From: Pseudonocardia sp.
Lineage (GTDB): Bacteria > Actinomycetota > Actinomycetes > Mycobacteriales > Pseudonocardiaceae
Reading direction: 5' to 3'
Length of the DNA stretch: 64,000 nt
Assembly (NCBI RefSeq): GCF_025465255.1
Contig: NZ_JAODNI010000220.1
Span: 1 to 64,000, forward strand
The position numbers and the translations under genes were made by a program. Under the pieces are notes generated by a model. It ran no database searches, was not told the DNA's origin, and saw only the letters and a program-made list of their open reading frames with translations. Shown here one piece after another: positions 7,565-17,125 of the stretch. The stretch's first letter is position 1, and each line of letters opens with the position of its first letter.

Positions 7565-8023
7565 GTGCCCGAGTTGGTGCTGCAGCTGACCAGAGCGGGC
7601 TTCCTCGCCCTCCTCTGGCTGTTCGTGCTGGTCGCCCTGCGGGTGGTTCGCTCCGACCTCTACGCGGCGTCGGGGCTGCGGGCGATCATGCCCGGCGGCG
7701 GGCGGGTCACCGCCCGGTCGGGTCGTGCCCGCGCGGCCCGTCAGCTCCTGGTCACCCAGGGGCCGCTGGCGGGCAGCCGGATCACCCTGGACTCCCGGCC
7801 GATCCTGATCGGCCGGGCGGACGACTCCACGCTGAAGCTGGACGACGACTACGCCTCCACCCGGCACGCGCGGATCAGCCAGCAGGGCGAGGAGTGGTAC
7901 GTCGAGGATCTCGGGTCGACGAACGGCACGTATCTCGATCGGGCTAAGGTCACCGGTCCCACCCGGGTACCGCTCGGGACCCCTGTCCGTATCGGCAAGA
8001 CGGTGATCGAGCTGCGCTCATGA
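7565..8023 (+). CDS. fhaB: FHA domain membrane protein FhaB (FipA)
   Basis: A 152-residue protein: one N-terminal transmembrane helix (about residues 9-27, 'TRAGFLALLWLFVLVALRVV'), a basic linker, then an FHA domain (residues about 60-150) with 'LIGRADDSTLKLDDDYASTRHARI' and 'EDLGSTNGTYLDRAKV'. Near-identical in layout to mycobacterial FhaB/FipA, which links PknA/PknB signalling to FtsZ and FtsQ at the septum. Start GTG 7565 (VPELVLQLTRAG) fits the family; an earlier GTG at 7544 would add seven residues. The stop overlaps the pstP start. Confidence 0.92.
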   Translation: MPELVLQLTRAGFLALLWLFVLVALRVVRSDLYAASGLRAIMPGGGRVTARSGRARAARQLLVTQGPLAGSRITLDSRPILIGRADDSTLKLDDDYASTRHARISQQGEEWYVEDLGSTNGTYLDRAKVTGPTRVPLGTPVRIGKTVIELRS

Positions 8024-9348
8024 CGCTGGTCCTTCGCTACTCCGCCCGCAGCGACCGCGGCCTGGTCCGGCAGAACAACCAGGACGCGGTGTACGCCGGC
8101 CCGCGCCTGCTCGCCCTCGCCGACGGCATGGGCGGACACGCAGCCGGAGAGGTCGCGTCCTCGCTGGTCATCTCGGCGCTCGCCCCCCTGGACGAGGACG
8201 ACCCGGGCGACGACCTGCTCGCCGAGCTCCGGGACGCCACCTTCCTGGGCAACGCCGCGATCACCCGGCACGTCGCCGAGGCGCCGGACCTCGAAGGCAT
8301 GGGCACCACGCTCACCGCGATCCTCTTCGCCGGTTCGCGGCTCGGGATGGTGCACGTCGGGGACTCCCGCTGCTACCAGCTCCGCGGCGGGGAGTTCACC
8401 CAGATCACCAAGGACGACACGTTCGTCCAGTCCCTGATCGACGAGGGTCGGATCACCGAGGAGGAGGCGCACACGCACCCGCAGCGCTCGCTGCTGCTGC
8501 GCGCCATCACCGGCCAGGAGGTCGAGCCCTCGCTGACGATCCGCGAGGCCCGCGCCGGGGACCGCTATCTGCTCTGCTCCGACGGGCTGTCCGGCCCGGT
8601 CAGCGACGAGACGCTCGCGGACACCCTGCGCGAGTACCGGGACCCCCGCGAGTGTGCGGACCGGCTGATCGAGCTGGCGCTGCGCGGCGGCGGCCCGGAC
8701 AACATCACCTGCATCGTCGCGGACGTCCTGGACGTGGACTACGGGGACGTCGCGCCGATCGTCGGGGGTTCGGTCGGCAACGGCCTGGACGACGAGCGGC
8801 CGGGCGCGGACACCGCCGCCTCCCGCGCGGCGGCCACCACGCTCCCCCGGGCCCTGCCGCGCCGCCTCGAGCCCGCCCAGGTCGCCGAGCCCCCGCGCCG
8901 GCGGAGCCGCTGGAAGATCGTCGCCGCGCTGGTCGCGGTGCTGGTGGTGCTCGGGGTGGGCGGGATGCTGGCCCGCGGCTGGGTGCTGCAGCAGTACTAC
9001 GTCGGTGTCCGGGCCGAGCAGGTCGTGATCTACCAGGGCGTGCGCGGCAGTGTGCTCGGCCTGCCGCTGCAGACGGTGGCCGAGACCACGGACATCACGC
9101 TCCCCGACCTGCCCGAGGACCTGCGGACGTCGGTCCGGGACGGGATCGTCGCGACGGACGGCCTGGTGAGCGCCCGCGGCACCGTCCAGCGCCTACGGGA
9201 CCGGATGCTGCCGATGTGTCCGGAGGCCACCACCCCGACGGTCGTGGTCCCGGCGCCGCCCGTGGACCCCGCCGCCCCGCCCGTCGAGACCACGCCGTTG
9301 CAGACCGTGGCCCCCGAGCCGGGGACGACCTGCCGGCCGGCGACCTGA
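8020..9348 (+). CDS. pstP: PP2C-type Ser/Thr protein phosphatase PstP
   Basis: A 442-residue membrane phosphatase that reverses PknA/PknB phosphorylation. The catalytic PP2C domain covers residues 1-240 and has all metal-site motifs: 'NNQDA' (Asp about 22), 'LADGMGGHAAGE' (about 37), 'MVHVGDSRCY', 'LCSDGLSG' and 'GGPDNITCIV'. A Pro/Arg-rich linker leads to one transmembrane helix near 306-328 ('WKIVAALVAVLVVLGVGG') and an external C-terminal domain of about 110 residues ending in a Pro/Thr-rich tail. Start ATG 8020 overlaps the fhaB stop; the stop overlaps the rodA ATG (TGATG). Confidence 0.95.
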   Translation: MTLVLRYSARSDRGLVRQNNQDAVYAGPRLLALADGMGGHAAGEVASSLVISALAPLDEDDPGDDLLAELRDATFLGNAAITRHVAEAPDLEGMGTTLTAILFAGSRLGMVHVGDSRCYQLRGGEFTQITKDDTFVQSLIDEGRITEEEAHTHPQRSLLLRAITGQEVEPSLTIREARAGDRYLLCSDGLSGPVSDETLADTLREYRDPRECADRLIELALRGGGPDNITCIVADVLDVDYGDVAPIVGGSVGNGLDDERPGADTAASRAAATTLPRALPRRLEPAQVAEPPRRRSRWKIVAALVAVLVVLGVGGMLARGWVLQQYYVGVRAEQVVIYQGVRGSVLGLPLQTVAETTDITLPDLPEDLRTSVRDGIVATDGLVSARGTVQRLRDRMLPMCPEATTPTVVVPAPPVDPAAPPVETTPLQTVAPEPGTTCRPAT

Positions 9349-10826
9349 TGGCCCCGAACGTCGGCACTCCGGACGTCGGGACCGGCCGCCCCGCCGCGAA
9401 CCCGTCGTCGGCCCCCGCGCTCCCCACCGGGCGCGGAATCGAGCTGGTCCTGCTCGCCTTCGCCGCGGTGACGACGACGGCGGCCCTCGTGCTCGTCGAG
9501 GCCAACCAGGAGCAGCAGCTCACCAGCTCGCTCGTCTACGTCGGGCTGGCGTACCTGGCGCTGTTCGGGATCGCGCACCTTGCCGTCCGGAAGTGGGCCC
9601 CGTACGCGGACCCGCTGATCCTGCCGTCGGTCGCCCTTCTCAACGGCCTGGGCCTGGTGATGATCCACCGCCTGGACCTGGCGGACGCGGACCGCGCCGC
9701 GCTGACCGGTGGGGACGTCCCGGCCGCGCTGATCACCCGGCAGGTCGCCTGGACCACGGTCGGGCTGGCCCTGTTCATCGCGGTGCTGTGGTTCGTCAAG
9801 GACCACCGGGCGCTGTCGCGCTACACCTACACCGCCGGCTTCGCCGGGCTCGTCCTGCTGGCCCTGCCCGGCCTGCTGCCGTCGTCGCTCTCCGAGGTCA
9901 ACGGCGCGAAGATCTGGCTGCGGCTGGGCATCTTCTCGATCCAGCCCGGCGAGTTCGCGAAGCTGCTGCTGATCGTCTTCTTCGCCGGGTTCCTCGTGCA
10001 GAAACGGGACCTGTTCGCGACGGCCGGGCGCCGGTTCCTCGGCATGGAGCTGCCGCGCGCCCGGGACCTGGCGCCTCTGCTCGTCGCCTGGGGGCTCTCG
10101 GTCGGCGTGCTCGTCGTCGAGCGGGACCTCGGCACGTCGCTGCTGTTCTTCGGGATCCTGCTGGTGCTGCTCTACGCGGCCACCGAGCGGGTGTCCTGGA
10201 TGATCATCGGCCTGGCGTTCTTCGCCGCCGGCGCGACGGTCGCGTACCAGCTGTTCGGGCACGTCCAGGTCCGCGTGCAGGTGTGGCTGGACCCCTTCGC
10301 GGACTTCGACAACCGCGGCTACCAGATCGGCCAGGCCCTGTTCGGGCTCGGCACCGGCGGCGTCGGCGGCACCGGGCTCGGCGCGGGCCGGCCGGACCTC
10401 GTGCCCTTCGCCGAGAGCGACTTCATGCTCTCCACGCTCGGGGAGGAGCTGGGCCTGATCGGCCTGGCCGCGATCCTCGTCGTCTACCTCGTCATGATCA
10501 CCCGCGGGCTCCGGTCCGCCCTGGCCGTGCGGGACAGCTTCGGAAAGCTGCTCGCCACCGGGATGTCCTTCGTCATCGCGCTGCAGACGTTCGTCGTCAT
10601 CGGCGGGGTCTCGAAGCTCATCCCGCTCACCGGCCTGACCCTGCCGTTCCTGTCCTACGGAGGCTCGTCCCTCGTCGCGAACTACGCCCTGGTGGCACTG
10701 CTGCTGCGCATCTCGAACGCGGCGCGCGCACCGCTGACCCGGCGACCCGTTCAGCCGCAGGCACCGATCGCCGAGGCCAGCACGGAGTTCGTCCAGCGTC
10801 CGGAAGTCAAGAAGGCCGACACGTGA
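9348..10826 (+). CDS. rodA: SEDS peptidoglycan glycosyltransferase RodA
   Basis: A 492-residue FtsW/RodA/SpoVE protein with about 12 transmembrane helices. It polymerises lipid II for wall elongation, paired with the class B PBP encoded next. Family motifs: 'INGLGLVMIHRL' region near residue 100, 'GAKIWLRLGIFSIQPGEFAKLLLI' near 190, 'ERDLGTSLLFFGILLVLLY' near 255, and the C-terminal 'LPFLSYGGSSLVANYALVALLLRISN' signature. ATG 9348 shares its A with the pstP stop. It overlaps pbpA by 4 bases, so expression is coupled. Confidence 0.95.
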   Translation: MAPNVGTPDVGTGRPAANPSSAPALPTGRGIELVLLAFAAVTTTAALVLVEANQEQQLTSSLVYVGLAYLALFGIAHLAVRKWAPYADPLILPSVALLNGLGLVMIHRLDLADADRAALTGGDVPAALITRQVAWTTVGLALFIAVLWFVKDHRALSRYTYTAGFAGLVLLALPGLLPSSLSEVNGAKIWLRLGIFSIQPGEFAKLLLIVFFAGFLVQKRDLFATAGRRFLGMELPRARDLAPLLVAWGLSVGVLVVERDLGTSLLFFGILLVLLYAATERVSWMIIGLAFFAAGATVAYQLFGHVQVRVQVWLDPFADFDNRGYQIGQALFGLGTGGVGGTGLGAGRPDLVPFAESDFMLSTLGEELGLIGLAAILVVYLVMITRGLRSALAVRDSFGKLLATGMSFVIALQTFVVIGGVSKLIPLTGLTLPFLSYGGSSLVANYALVALLLRISNAARAPLTRRPVQPQAPIAEASTEFVQRPEVKKADT

Positions 10827-12292
10827 ACACCCCGATCCGCCGCATCGCCATCGCCGTGATGGCGCTGATCCTGATGCTGCTGGGCAACCTGACCTACGTC
10901 CAGGTCGTCAAGGCCGGGGACTACCGCAGTGACCCGCGCAACCAGCGCGTGCTGCTGGCCGAGTACGCGCGCAAGCGCGGCCAGATCAGCGCGGACGGCC
11001 AGGTTCTCGCCCAGAGCGTCGCGACGAACGATCGGCTGAAGTACCAGCGTCAGTACACGAACGGGCCCGCCTACGCGCCGCTGACCGGCTACTACTCGGT
11101 CGTCTACAGCTCCAGCGGGATCGAGCGGTACTCGGACTCCGTGCTCAACGGCAGCGACGACCGGCTCTTCGGCCGCAGGCTCTCGGACCTGATCACCGGC
11201 CGGGACCCGAGCGGCGGCAACGTCGTCCTGACGATCCGGCCGTCGGTGCAGGAGCGCGCCTACAAGGAGCTGGCGGACAGGGGATACGCCGGCGCCGTGG
11301 TGGCCCTCAACCCGCAGACCGGCGAGATCCTCGCGATGGCCTCGACGCCGTCGTACGACCCGAACCCACTCGCCAGTCACAGCTCGTCGGCGCAGCAGAA
11401 GGCCTGGGCGGACGCGAACGCCACGCAGCCGCCGACGCTGGTCAACCGGGCGATCTCGGAGACCTATCCCCCGGGCTCGACGTTCAAGCTGATCGACACC
11501 GCGGCCGCCCTGCAGAACGGCTACACGCCGGACAGCCAGCTCACGGCGGCCTCCAACATCACGCTGACCAACACGAACACCACGCTGGAGAACTTCGCCG
11601 GGACGCCCTGCGGGACCGGTGCGACCGCCTCGCTGCGGGACGCCCTGGCCCGTTCCTGCAACACCGCGTTCGCCGAGCTCGCCGGGAACCTCGGCGAGGA
11701 CAAGATCCGCGCGCAGGCGGAGGCGTTCGGGATCGGCCAGTCCGATCTGACGGTCCCGATGCCCGTCACCGGGTCGTCGCTGGGGGACATCCCGGACACC
11801 GCCGCGCTGCAGCAGTCCGGCATCGGGCAGCGGGACGTGCGGATGACCCCGCTCCAGAACGCCATGGTGGTCGCCTCCATCGCCAACGGCGGGCAGACGA
11901 TGGCTCCGCACCTGGTCAAGGAGATCCAGGGACCCGCGCTGGACGTCCTGGACACCACCCAGCCGGACCGGCTCGGCCGCTCGATGCCGGCGAACGTCGC
12001 CTCCACCCTGACGGACCTGATGGTCGGTTCGGAGAACCGGACACAGGGCGGCGGCAAGATCACCGGTGTGCAGATCGCGTCCAAGACCGGGACGGCGGAG
12101 CACGGCACGGACCCCAAGAACACCCCGCCGCACGCCTGGTACGTGGCATTCGCCCCGGCCCAGAACCCGACGGTGGCCGTGGCCGTGCTCGTGGAGAACG
12201 GCGGGAACCGGGCGCTCGAGGCCACCGGCGGCTCGGTCGCCGCACCCGTCGGCCGCGCGGTGATCGCGGAGGCGCTGCGGGGTGGGCGATGA
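10823..12292 (+). CDS. pbpA: Penicillin-binding protein PbpA (class B transpeptidase)
   Basis: A 489-residue class B PBP. N-terminal membrane anchor at residues about 8-26 ('IAIAVMALILMLLGNLTYVQV'), a dimerisation domain, and a transpeptidase domain with the active-site Ser in STFK (about residue 219), the SCN motif (about 278) and KTGTAE (about 420). It crosslinks the glycan made by RodA. Start GTG 10823 overlaps the rodA stop. The last 11 bases overlap the pknA start. The M. tuberculosis equivalent, PBPA, is a PknB substrate. Confidence 0.95.
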   Translation: MNTPIRRIAIAVMALILMLLGNLTYVQVVKAGDYRSDPRNQRVLLAEYARKRGQISADGQVLAQSVATNDRLKYQRQYTNGPAYAPLTGYYSVVYSSSGIERYSDSVLNGSDDRLFGRRLSDLITGRDPSGGNVVLTIRPSVQERAYKELADRGYAGAVVALNPQTGEILAMASTPSYDPNPLASHSSSAQQKAWADANATQPPTLVNRAISETYPPGSTFKLIDTAAALQNGYTPDSQLTAASNITLTNTNTTLENFAGTPCGTGATASLRDALARSCNTAFAELAGNLGEDKIRAQAEAFGIGQSDLTVPMPVTGSSLGDIPDTAALQQSGIGQRDVRMTPLQNAMVVASIANGGQTMAPHLVKEIQGPALDVLDTTQPDRLGRSMPANVASTLTDLMVGSENRTQGGGKITGVQIASKTGTAEHGTDPKNTPPHAWYVAFAPAQNPTVAVAVLVENGGNRALEATGGSVAAPVGRAVIAEALRGGR

Positions 12293-14201
12293 GGCAGCAG
12301 CCACCGAGCGGGGGGCCACCGGCCGGGGCCGCCCCGTGAGCGGTCCGGGAGCCCTGGCGGCGGGGCAACGGATCGCGGACCGCTACGAGCTGGGCCGGCG
12401 CATCGCCGTCGGCGGGATGGGCGAGGTCTGGGAGGCCTCGGACATCCGGCTGGGCCGGGACGTCGCGGTGAAGGTGCTGCGCCCCGAGCTCTCCGACGAC
12501 CCGGAGTTCCTGCACCGCTTCCGGGTCGAGGCGCGCACGGTGGCGTCCCTGAACCACTCCGGCGTCGCGTCGATCCACGACTACGGCGAGGACGACGCGC
12601 CGCAGGAGAACCGGCGCACCGCCTACCTGGTGATGGAGCTGGTCCGCGGCGAGCCGCTGTCCGCCCGGATCGCCCGCGGCCCGATCGACACCGAGGAGAC
12701 GCTGCGGATCGTCGAGCAGGCGGCGCACGCGCTGCACGCCGCGCACGAGCGCGGGTACGTGCACCGCGACGTCAAGCCCGGGAACATCCTGCTGCGCGTC
12801 GACGGCACGGTGAAGCTCACGGACTTCGGCATCGCCAAGGCCGCCAACGCCGTCCCGGTCACCCGGTCCGGGATGGTGATGGGCACGGCGCACTACATCG
12901 CTCCCGAGCAGGCCAGCGGGGGGGAGGCGGGTCCCGAGGGGGACGTGTACTCCCTCGGCATCGTCGGCTACGAGTGCCTGGCCGGGCACCGCCCTTTTCG
13001 CGCGGACAACGCGGTGGCCGTCGCGATGATGCAGGTGCGGGACGAGCCGCCGCCGCTGCCGGACACCGTGCCCGAGCATGTCCGCTCGCTCATCGCGGCG
13101 GTGCTGGTCAAGGACCCGGCGCGGCGCTATGCCGACGGCGAGGAGTTCGCCGCCGCGGTCGCCGCCGTGCGCCGTGGCGAGGGCCCGCCGGTCCCGGTGC
13201 GGATCTCCGGTGCCTCCGGTTCGACGCCGGCCTCCCCGGCGAGCGGCCCCGTCGCGACGGTGTCGCCGAGCACCCGGCGCCCCGCAGGTTCCCGGCCCGG
13301 CACCGACGGTCCGGACACCGGCGCCCGCGCCGTGGACCGGGCCGAGCGGAAGCGGAGCCGGCGCGCCGAGAAGGCGGCCAGGCGACGCAAGGACGAGAAG
13401 GAGCGCGCCGCCGGGTCCGCCCCCGCCGTCCCGGAGCGGCAGGAGCCCGCGCCGGACCGGAGGACCGACCTGCGGAGACCGGCGGTGGAGACGTCCGCGG
13501 CCCGGGCGCCGTCGGCCACCCGGACCGCCACCCCGCCCCCCGCCGAGCCGGTCGCCGAGCCCTCGGTGGACACCGGCGGGCGGCACGCCGTCGAGAACGC
13601 GGCCGTCCGGGCACCGGACGACGCGGGCGACACCCTCGCCGAGCCGGGCACGACCGGTCCGCGCAGCGGCCCGGGTGCCGTCGCGTCCCCGGCCGCCTCC
13701 TCGTCGGGGACCGCGGCATCGGCCGCGCCCCCGACCCCCGCACCCCGGACCCCCGCACCCCGGACCCCCGCACCGCCGACCCCCGCACCGCCGACCCCAC
13801 CCGGGTGGGGCGCACACGCGGACCCGCCGCGGACCTCCGGGCCGCCGACGGGCCCCGGGGCACGCCCGGGGACGCCCGCCCACTCGATCCCGCACGTGGC
13901 CCGCATCACGGACCGCCCGCCCGTCCCGCCGGCCCCGCCCACGGAGCCGTTGCGGCTGGTCCCGAGCTCGCGGGGGACCAGTTCGGTGCTGGTCGTGCTG
14001 TTCGTCGTCGTCCTGCTGGCGGCCATCGCGCTGGCGGTGTTCGCGGTGCCCCGGCTCTTCGACGAGGCCGACGGCACTCCGACGACGAGCGGTTTGCCCG
14101 GTAGCGTCTCGAGCCGGGTGGCCGTCCTCGCCGGTTCGGCGGTGGCCGACCCTCCCGCACGACGGTTCGTCGCGGCGATCGATCCGGGGGAGGCCCGGTG
14201 A
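12282..14201 (+). CDS. pknA: Ser/Thr protein kinase PknA
   Basis: A 639-residue transmembrane kinase controlling cell shape and division. Kinase domain about residues 28-300: Gly-rich 'IAVGGMGEVWEA', Lys in 'DVAVKVL', catalytic 'HRDVKPGNIL', 'DFGIAKA', activation loop with 'TRSGMVMGTAHYIAPEQA'. Residues about 310-560 are a long Pro/Ala/Thr/Arg-rich linker that includes a 15-bp tandem repeat, followed by one transmembrane helix ('SVLVVLFVVVLLAAIALAVFAVP') and a short outer tail. There is no PASTA domain. Start GTG 12282 overlaps pbpA; GTG 12336 is another in-frame option that would sit closer to the kinase domain. M. tuberculosis PknA is about 430 residues, so this linker is unusually long. 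Confidence 0.93.
   Translation: MGDEAAATERGATGRGRPVSGPGALAAGQRIADRYELGRRIAVGGMGEVWEASDIRLGRDVAVKVLRPELSDDPEFLHRFRVEARTVASLNHSGVASIHDYGEDDAPQENRRTAYLVMELVRGEPLSARIARGPIDTEETLRIVEQAAHALHAAHERGYVHRDVKPGNILLRVDGTVKLTDFGIAKAANAVPVTRSGMVMGTAHYIAPEQASGGEAGPEGDVYSLGIVGYECLAGHRPFRADNAVAVAMMQVRDEPPPLPDTVPEHVRSLIAAVLVKDPARRYADGEEFAAAVAAVRRGEGPPVPVRISGASGSTPASPASGPVATVSPSTRRPAGSRPGTDGPDTGARAVDRAERKRSRRAEKAARRRKDEKERAAGSAPAVPERQEPAPDRRTDLRRPAVETSAARAPSATRTATPPPAEPVAEPSVDTGGRHAVENAAVRAPDDAGDTLAEPGTTGPRSGPGAVASPAASSSGTAASAAPPTPAPRTPAPRTPAPPTPAPPTPPGWGAHADPPRTSGPPTGPGARPGTPAHSIPHVARITDRPPVPPAPPTEPLRLVPSSRGTSSVLVVLFVVVLLAAIALAVFAVPRLFDEADGTPTTSGLPGSVSSRVAVLAGSAVADPPARRFVAAIDPGEAR
13731..13800 (+). repeat. 15-bp tandem repeat in the pknA linker
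   Basis: Nearly five copies of a unit close to CCGGACCCCCGCACC, encoding Thr-Pro-Ala-Pro-Arg/Pro repeats. Copies are almost identical at the DNA level, which points to recent expansion and likely length variation between strains. Confidence 0.8.
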
Positions 14202-14319
14202 GCCCGCACAGCGGGCGACCCGGCGCAGACCGATGGTCGGCCATGCGAGCCGAGCACCACCCCGTCGTGCCACCCGGCATGATGAACCGAACCTCCCGAG
14301 CGCACAGGAATCGGCACCG

Positions 14320-16293
14320 ATGACGACCCCCCGACTGCTGTCCGAACGCTACGAACTGGGCGAGACGCTCGGTTACGGCGGCATGTCCGAGGTCCACCGC
14401 GGCATGGACACGCGGCTGAGCCGCGACGTCGCCGTCAAGGTGCTGCGCGCGGACCTCGCGCGGGACCCGCAGTTCCAGATCCGGTTCCGACGCGAGGCGC
14501 AGAACGCGGCGGCGCTGAACCACCCGGCGATCGTCGCGGTGTACGACACCGGCGAGGTGCAGAGCGAGTTCGGCCCGCTCCCCTACATCGTCATGGAGTA
14601 CGTCGACGGGCAGACGCTGCGCGAGGTCGTGAAGACCTCCGGCCCGATCCCGCAGCAGCGGGTCATCGAGGTCATGGCGGACGTGTGCGCGGCGCTGGAC
14701 TTCAGCCACAAGCACAGCATCATCCACCGTGACGTGAAGCCGGCGAACATCATGATCACCCGCACCGGCGCGGTGAAGGTGATGGACTTCGGCATCGCCC
14801 GCGCGCTCGGCGAGGGCCAGAACGTCACGCAGACCGCGGCCGTCATCGGCACCGCGCAGTACCTCTCCCCCGAGCAGGCGCGCGGCGAGGCGGTCGACGC
14901 CCGGTCGGATGTCTACGCCGCCGGCTGCGTGGTCTTCGAACTGCTGACGGGCGAGCCGCCCTTCACCGGGGACACCCCGGTCGCGGTCGCCTACCAGCAC
15001 GTCCGGGAGGACCCGCGACGCCCGTCGGAGGTCAACCCGCAGGTTCCGCCGTCGCTGGACGCCGTGGTGCTCAAGGCACTGAGCAAGAACCCGGCCAACC
15101 GGTACCAGTCGGCCGCGGAGATGCGTGCGGACCTGATCCGGGTGCGCAACGGCCAGCAGCCGCTCGCACCGATGGTGATGACCGAGGAGGAGCGCACCAC
15201 GTTCCTCAACGCGGACACGAACGGCGGCGCCACCCGGCGGATCGCGGCGGCCGGGGGTGGTGGCGGTGGCCGCCACACCGTGTCGCCCGGCGAGGTGCAG
15301 CCCTGGCAGGACGAGCCGGAGAGCAAGCACACCGGCCGCAAGATCGGTGTCGGTATCGCGGTCGCGGCGGTGCTGGCCCTCCTCGCGTTCGTCGCGTTCG
15401 AGGTCTTCGGCAGCCCCTCGACGCCCACCCAGATCGCCGTGCCGAACGTCGTCGGCGCGCTCCCGGACGCCGCGCGCGCCCAGATCTCCACCGCCGGCCT
15501 GCTCGTGAACCTCAAGCAGGAGCCGTCGACGGTCGAACTGAACGGCAAGGTCACGCGCACGGACCCGGCGTCGAACGTGCAGGTCGCGGAGCGCAGCACC
15601 GTCACCATCTTCGTCGGCACCGGCCCGGCGCAGGCCACCGTGCCTGCGCTGGACGGCAAGAGTCCCGCCGAGGCACAGACGCTGCTCGAGGCGCGCGGGC
15701 TGACGCTGGGAAACCAGACGGAGCAGGAGACGGCGGACGAGAGCAAGGTCGGGAAGATCCTCTCCTCGAACCCGGCCGCGGGTGTGGACGCCCCCGGTGG
15801 CAGCGCCGTCGCGGTCGTCCTCGGCAAGGAGCAGACCACCGTCGCGGTCCCGGACGTCAGCGGACAGACGGAGGACCAGGCCAAGCAGACGCTCACCAAC
15901 GCGGGCTTCCAGACCCAGAGCACCCAGGTCGACGGCGCGGGCGAGGAGGGCTCGGTCGTGGGCACGAACCCGCAGGCCGGCTCCCGGGTGCAGAAGGGCA
16001 GCACCATCACGCTGCAGGTCTCGAAGGGCAACCGGGTCGAGATGCCCAACGTGGTGGGCCAGACCGTCAACGACGCGGCGAGGACCCTCAGCGCTGCCGG
16101 CATCAACAAGAACGTGCAGGCGCAGGGCCAGCAGGTCTCGGACTCCTCGCAGAACAACCGCGTCCTCGCCCAGTCCGTCCCCGCCGGCACCGCCATCGAC
16201 CCGGACAACACCCAGATCACCCTGACGATCGGGCAGTCGGGCAACGGGGGCGGCGGCGACAACGGCGGCGGCGACGGCCTGTTCGGGAACTAG
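14320..16293 (+). CDS. pknB: PASTA-domain Ser/Thr protein kinase PknB
   Basis: A 657-residue sensor kinase. Start ATG 14320 (MTTPRLLSERYELGE); the longer open frame is a shadow of pknA. Kinase domain residues about 8-275 with 'LGYGGMSEVHRG', Lys in 'DVAVKVL', 'HRDVKPANIM', 'DFGIARA' and the activation loop 'TQTAAVIGTAQYLSPEQA' carrying the Thr residues phosphorylated in PknB. Transmembrane helix at about 342-364. Four extracellular PASTA repeats follow, each with the V-P-x-V/L-x-G start (about residues 370, 435, 502, 568), and a Gly/Asn-rich tail. PASTA repeats bind muropeptides or lipid II and steer growth. Nine bases separate it from the amidotransferase gene. Confidence 0.96.
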   Translation: MTTPRLLSERYELGETLGYGGMSEVHRGMDTRLSRDVAVKVLRADLARDPQFQIRFRREAQNAAALNHPAIVAVYDTGEVQSEFGPLPYIVMEYVDGQTLREVVKTSGPIPQQRVIEVMADVCAALDFSHKHSIIHRDVKPANIMITRTGAVKVMDFGIARALGEGQNVTQTAAVIGTAQYLSPEQARGEAVDARSDVYAAGCVVFELLTGEPPFTGDTPVAVAYQHVREDPRRPSEVNPQVPPSLDAVVLKALSKNPANRYQSAAEMRADLIRVRNGQQPLAPMVMTEEERTTFLNADTNGGATRRIAAAGGGGGGRHTVSPGEVQPWQDEPESKHTGRKIGVGIAVAAVLALLAFVAFEVFGSPSTPTQIAVPNVVGALPDAARAQISTAGLLVNLKQEPSTVELNGKVTRTDPASNVQVAERSTVTIFVGTGPAQATVPALDGKSPAEAQTLLEARGLTLGNQTEQETADESKVGKILSSNPAAGVDAPGGSAVAVVLGKEQTTVAVPDVSGQTEDQAKQTLTNAGFQTQSTQVDGAGEEGSVVGTNPQAGSRVQKGSTITLQVSKGNRVEMPNVVGQTVNDAARTLSAAGINKNVQAQGQQVSDSSQNNRVLAQSVPAGTAIDPDNTQITLTIGQSGNGGGGDNGGGDGLFGN

Positions 16294-16302
16294 GCTGAAC
16301 CC

Positions 16303-16941
16303 ATGCGCGTCCTCGTCGTCGACAACTACGACAGCTTCGTCTACAACCTCGTCCAGTACCTCGCCCAGCTCGGCGTCGAGACCGTGGTCCGGCGCAACGA
16401 CGACGTGGACCTCGACGAGCTGGACGAGGTCGGCGCCGTCCTGGTCAGCCCCGGCCCCGGCACCCCCGAGGCCGCCGGCTCCAGCATCGACGTCATCCGG
16501 GCCTCGGCCGAGCGGAACCTCCCGCTGCTCGGGGTCTGCCTCGGCCACCAGGCCATCGGCGTCGCCTGGGGCGGCGTCGTCGAGCGGGCACCGGAGCTGC
16601 TGCACGGCAAGACGTCGCTGGTGCACCACCCGGGCGTCGGCGTGCTGCGCGGCCTGCCGGACCCGTTCGTCGCCACGCGGTACCACTCGCTGTCGATCCG
16701 CCCGGACACGCTGCCGGCGGAGCTCGAGGTCACCGGCTCCACGGAGTCCGGCCTGATCATGGCCGTGCGGCACCGGGACCTGCCGATCGAGGGTGTGCAG
16801 TTCCATCCCGAGTCCGTCCTCACCCAGGGCGGGCACCGGATGCTGGCGAACTGGCTCGCGACGGCCGGGCACGTCGTCTCGGAGCCGCTGGTCGAGGACC
16901 TCGGCGCCGAGGTCGCGGCGCTCACGGCCGGCCTGCACTAG
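16303..16941 (+). CDS. pabA: Glutamine amidotransferase, anthranilate/aminodeoxychorismate synthase component II
   Basis: A 212-residue class I glutamine amidotransferase. Motifs: 'VDNYDSFVYNLVQYL' at the start, 'SPGPGTPEAAG' near residue 50, nucleophile Cys in 'GVCLGHQAIG' near 78, and His-Glu in 'QFHPESVLT' near 166-172. It supplies ammonia to a chorismate-using partner. In actinobacteria the copy next to pknB is annotated trpG or pabA and may serve both folate and tryptophan synthesis; no trpE or pabB is nearby, so the partner cannot be told. Its link to pknB is conserved gene order. Confidence 0.9.
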   Translation: MRVLVVDNYDSFVYNLVQYLAQLGVETVVRRNDDVDLDELDEVGAVLVSPGPGTPEAAGSSIDVIRASAERNLPLLGVCLGHQAIGVAWGGVVERAPELLHGKTSLVHHPGVGVLRGLPDPFVATRYHSLSIRPDTLPAELEVTGSTESGLIMAVRHRDLPIEGVQFHPESVLTQGGHRMLANWLATAGHVVSEPLVEDLGAEVAALTAGLH

Positions 16942-17125
16942 GGCCTCACCCCCGCGCGATCTCCGGCTCGACGCGCGGGATCGACCGCGGGCGTCGCCCC
17001 GGATCGGGCGCGTCGGGGTTGCAGGCCGTGAGCAGACCTCCGGCGGCCCGGCACGCTACCGTGGTCGGCGAGCACACCGACCGCCGCGGGTCGACCCTGC
17101 ACCGCACGTCAGACGAGGTTCTCCG

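Noticed and set aside
14202..14319. A possible short gene between pknA and pknB (ATG near 14242-14282)
   Set aside because: Frames are short, out of phase with pknB and have no likeness; treated as intergenic.
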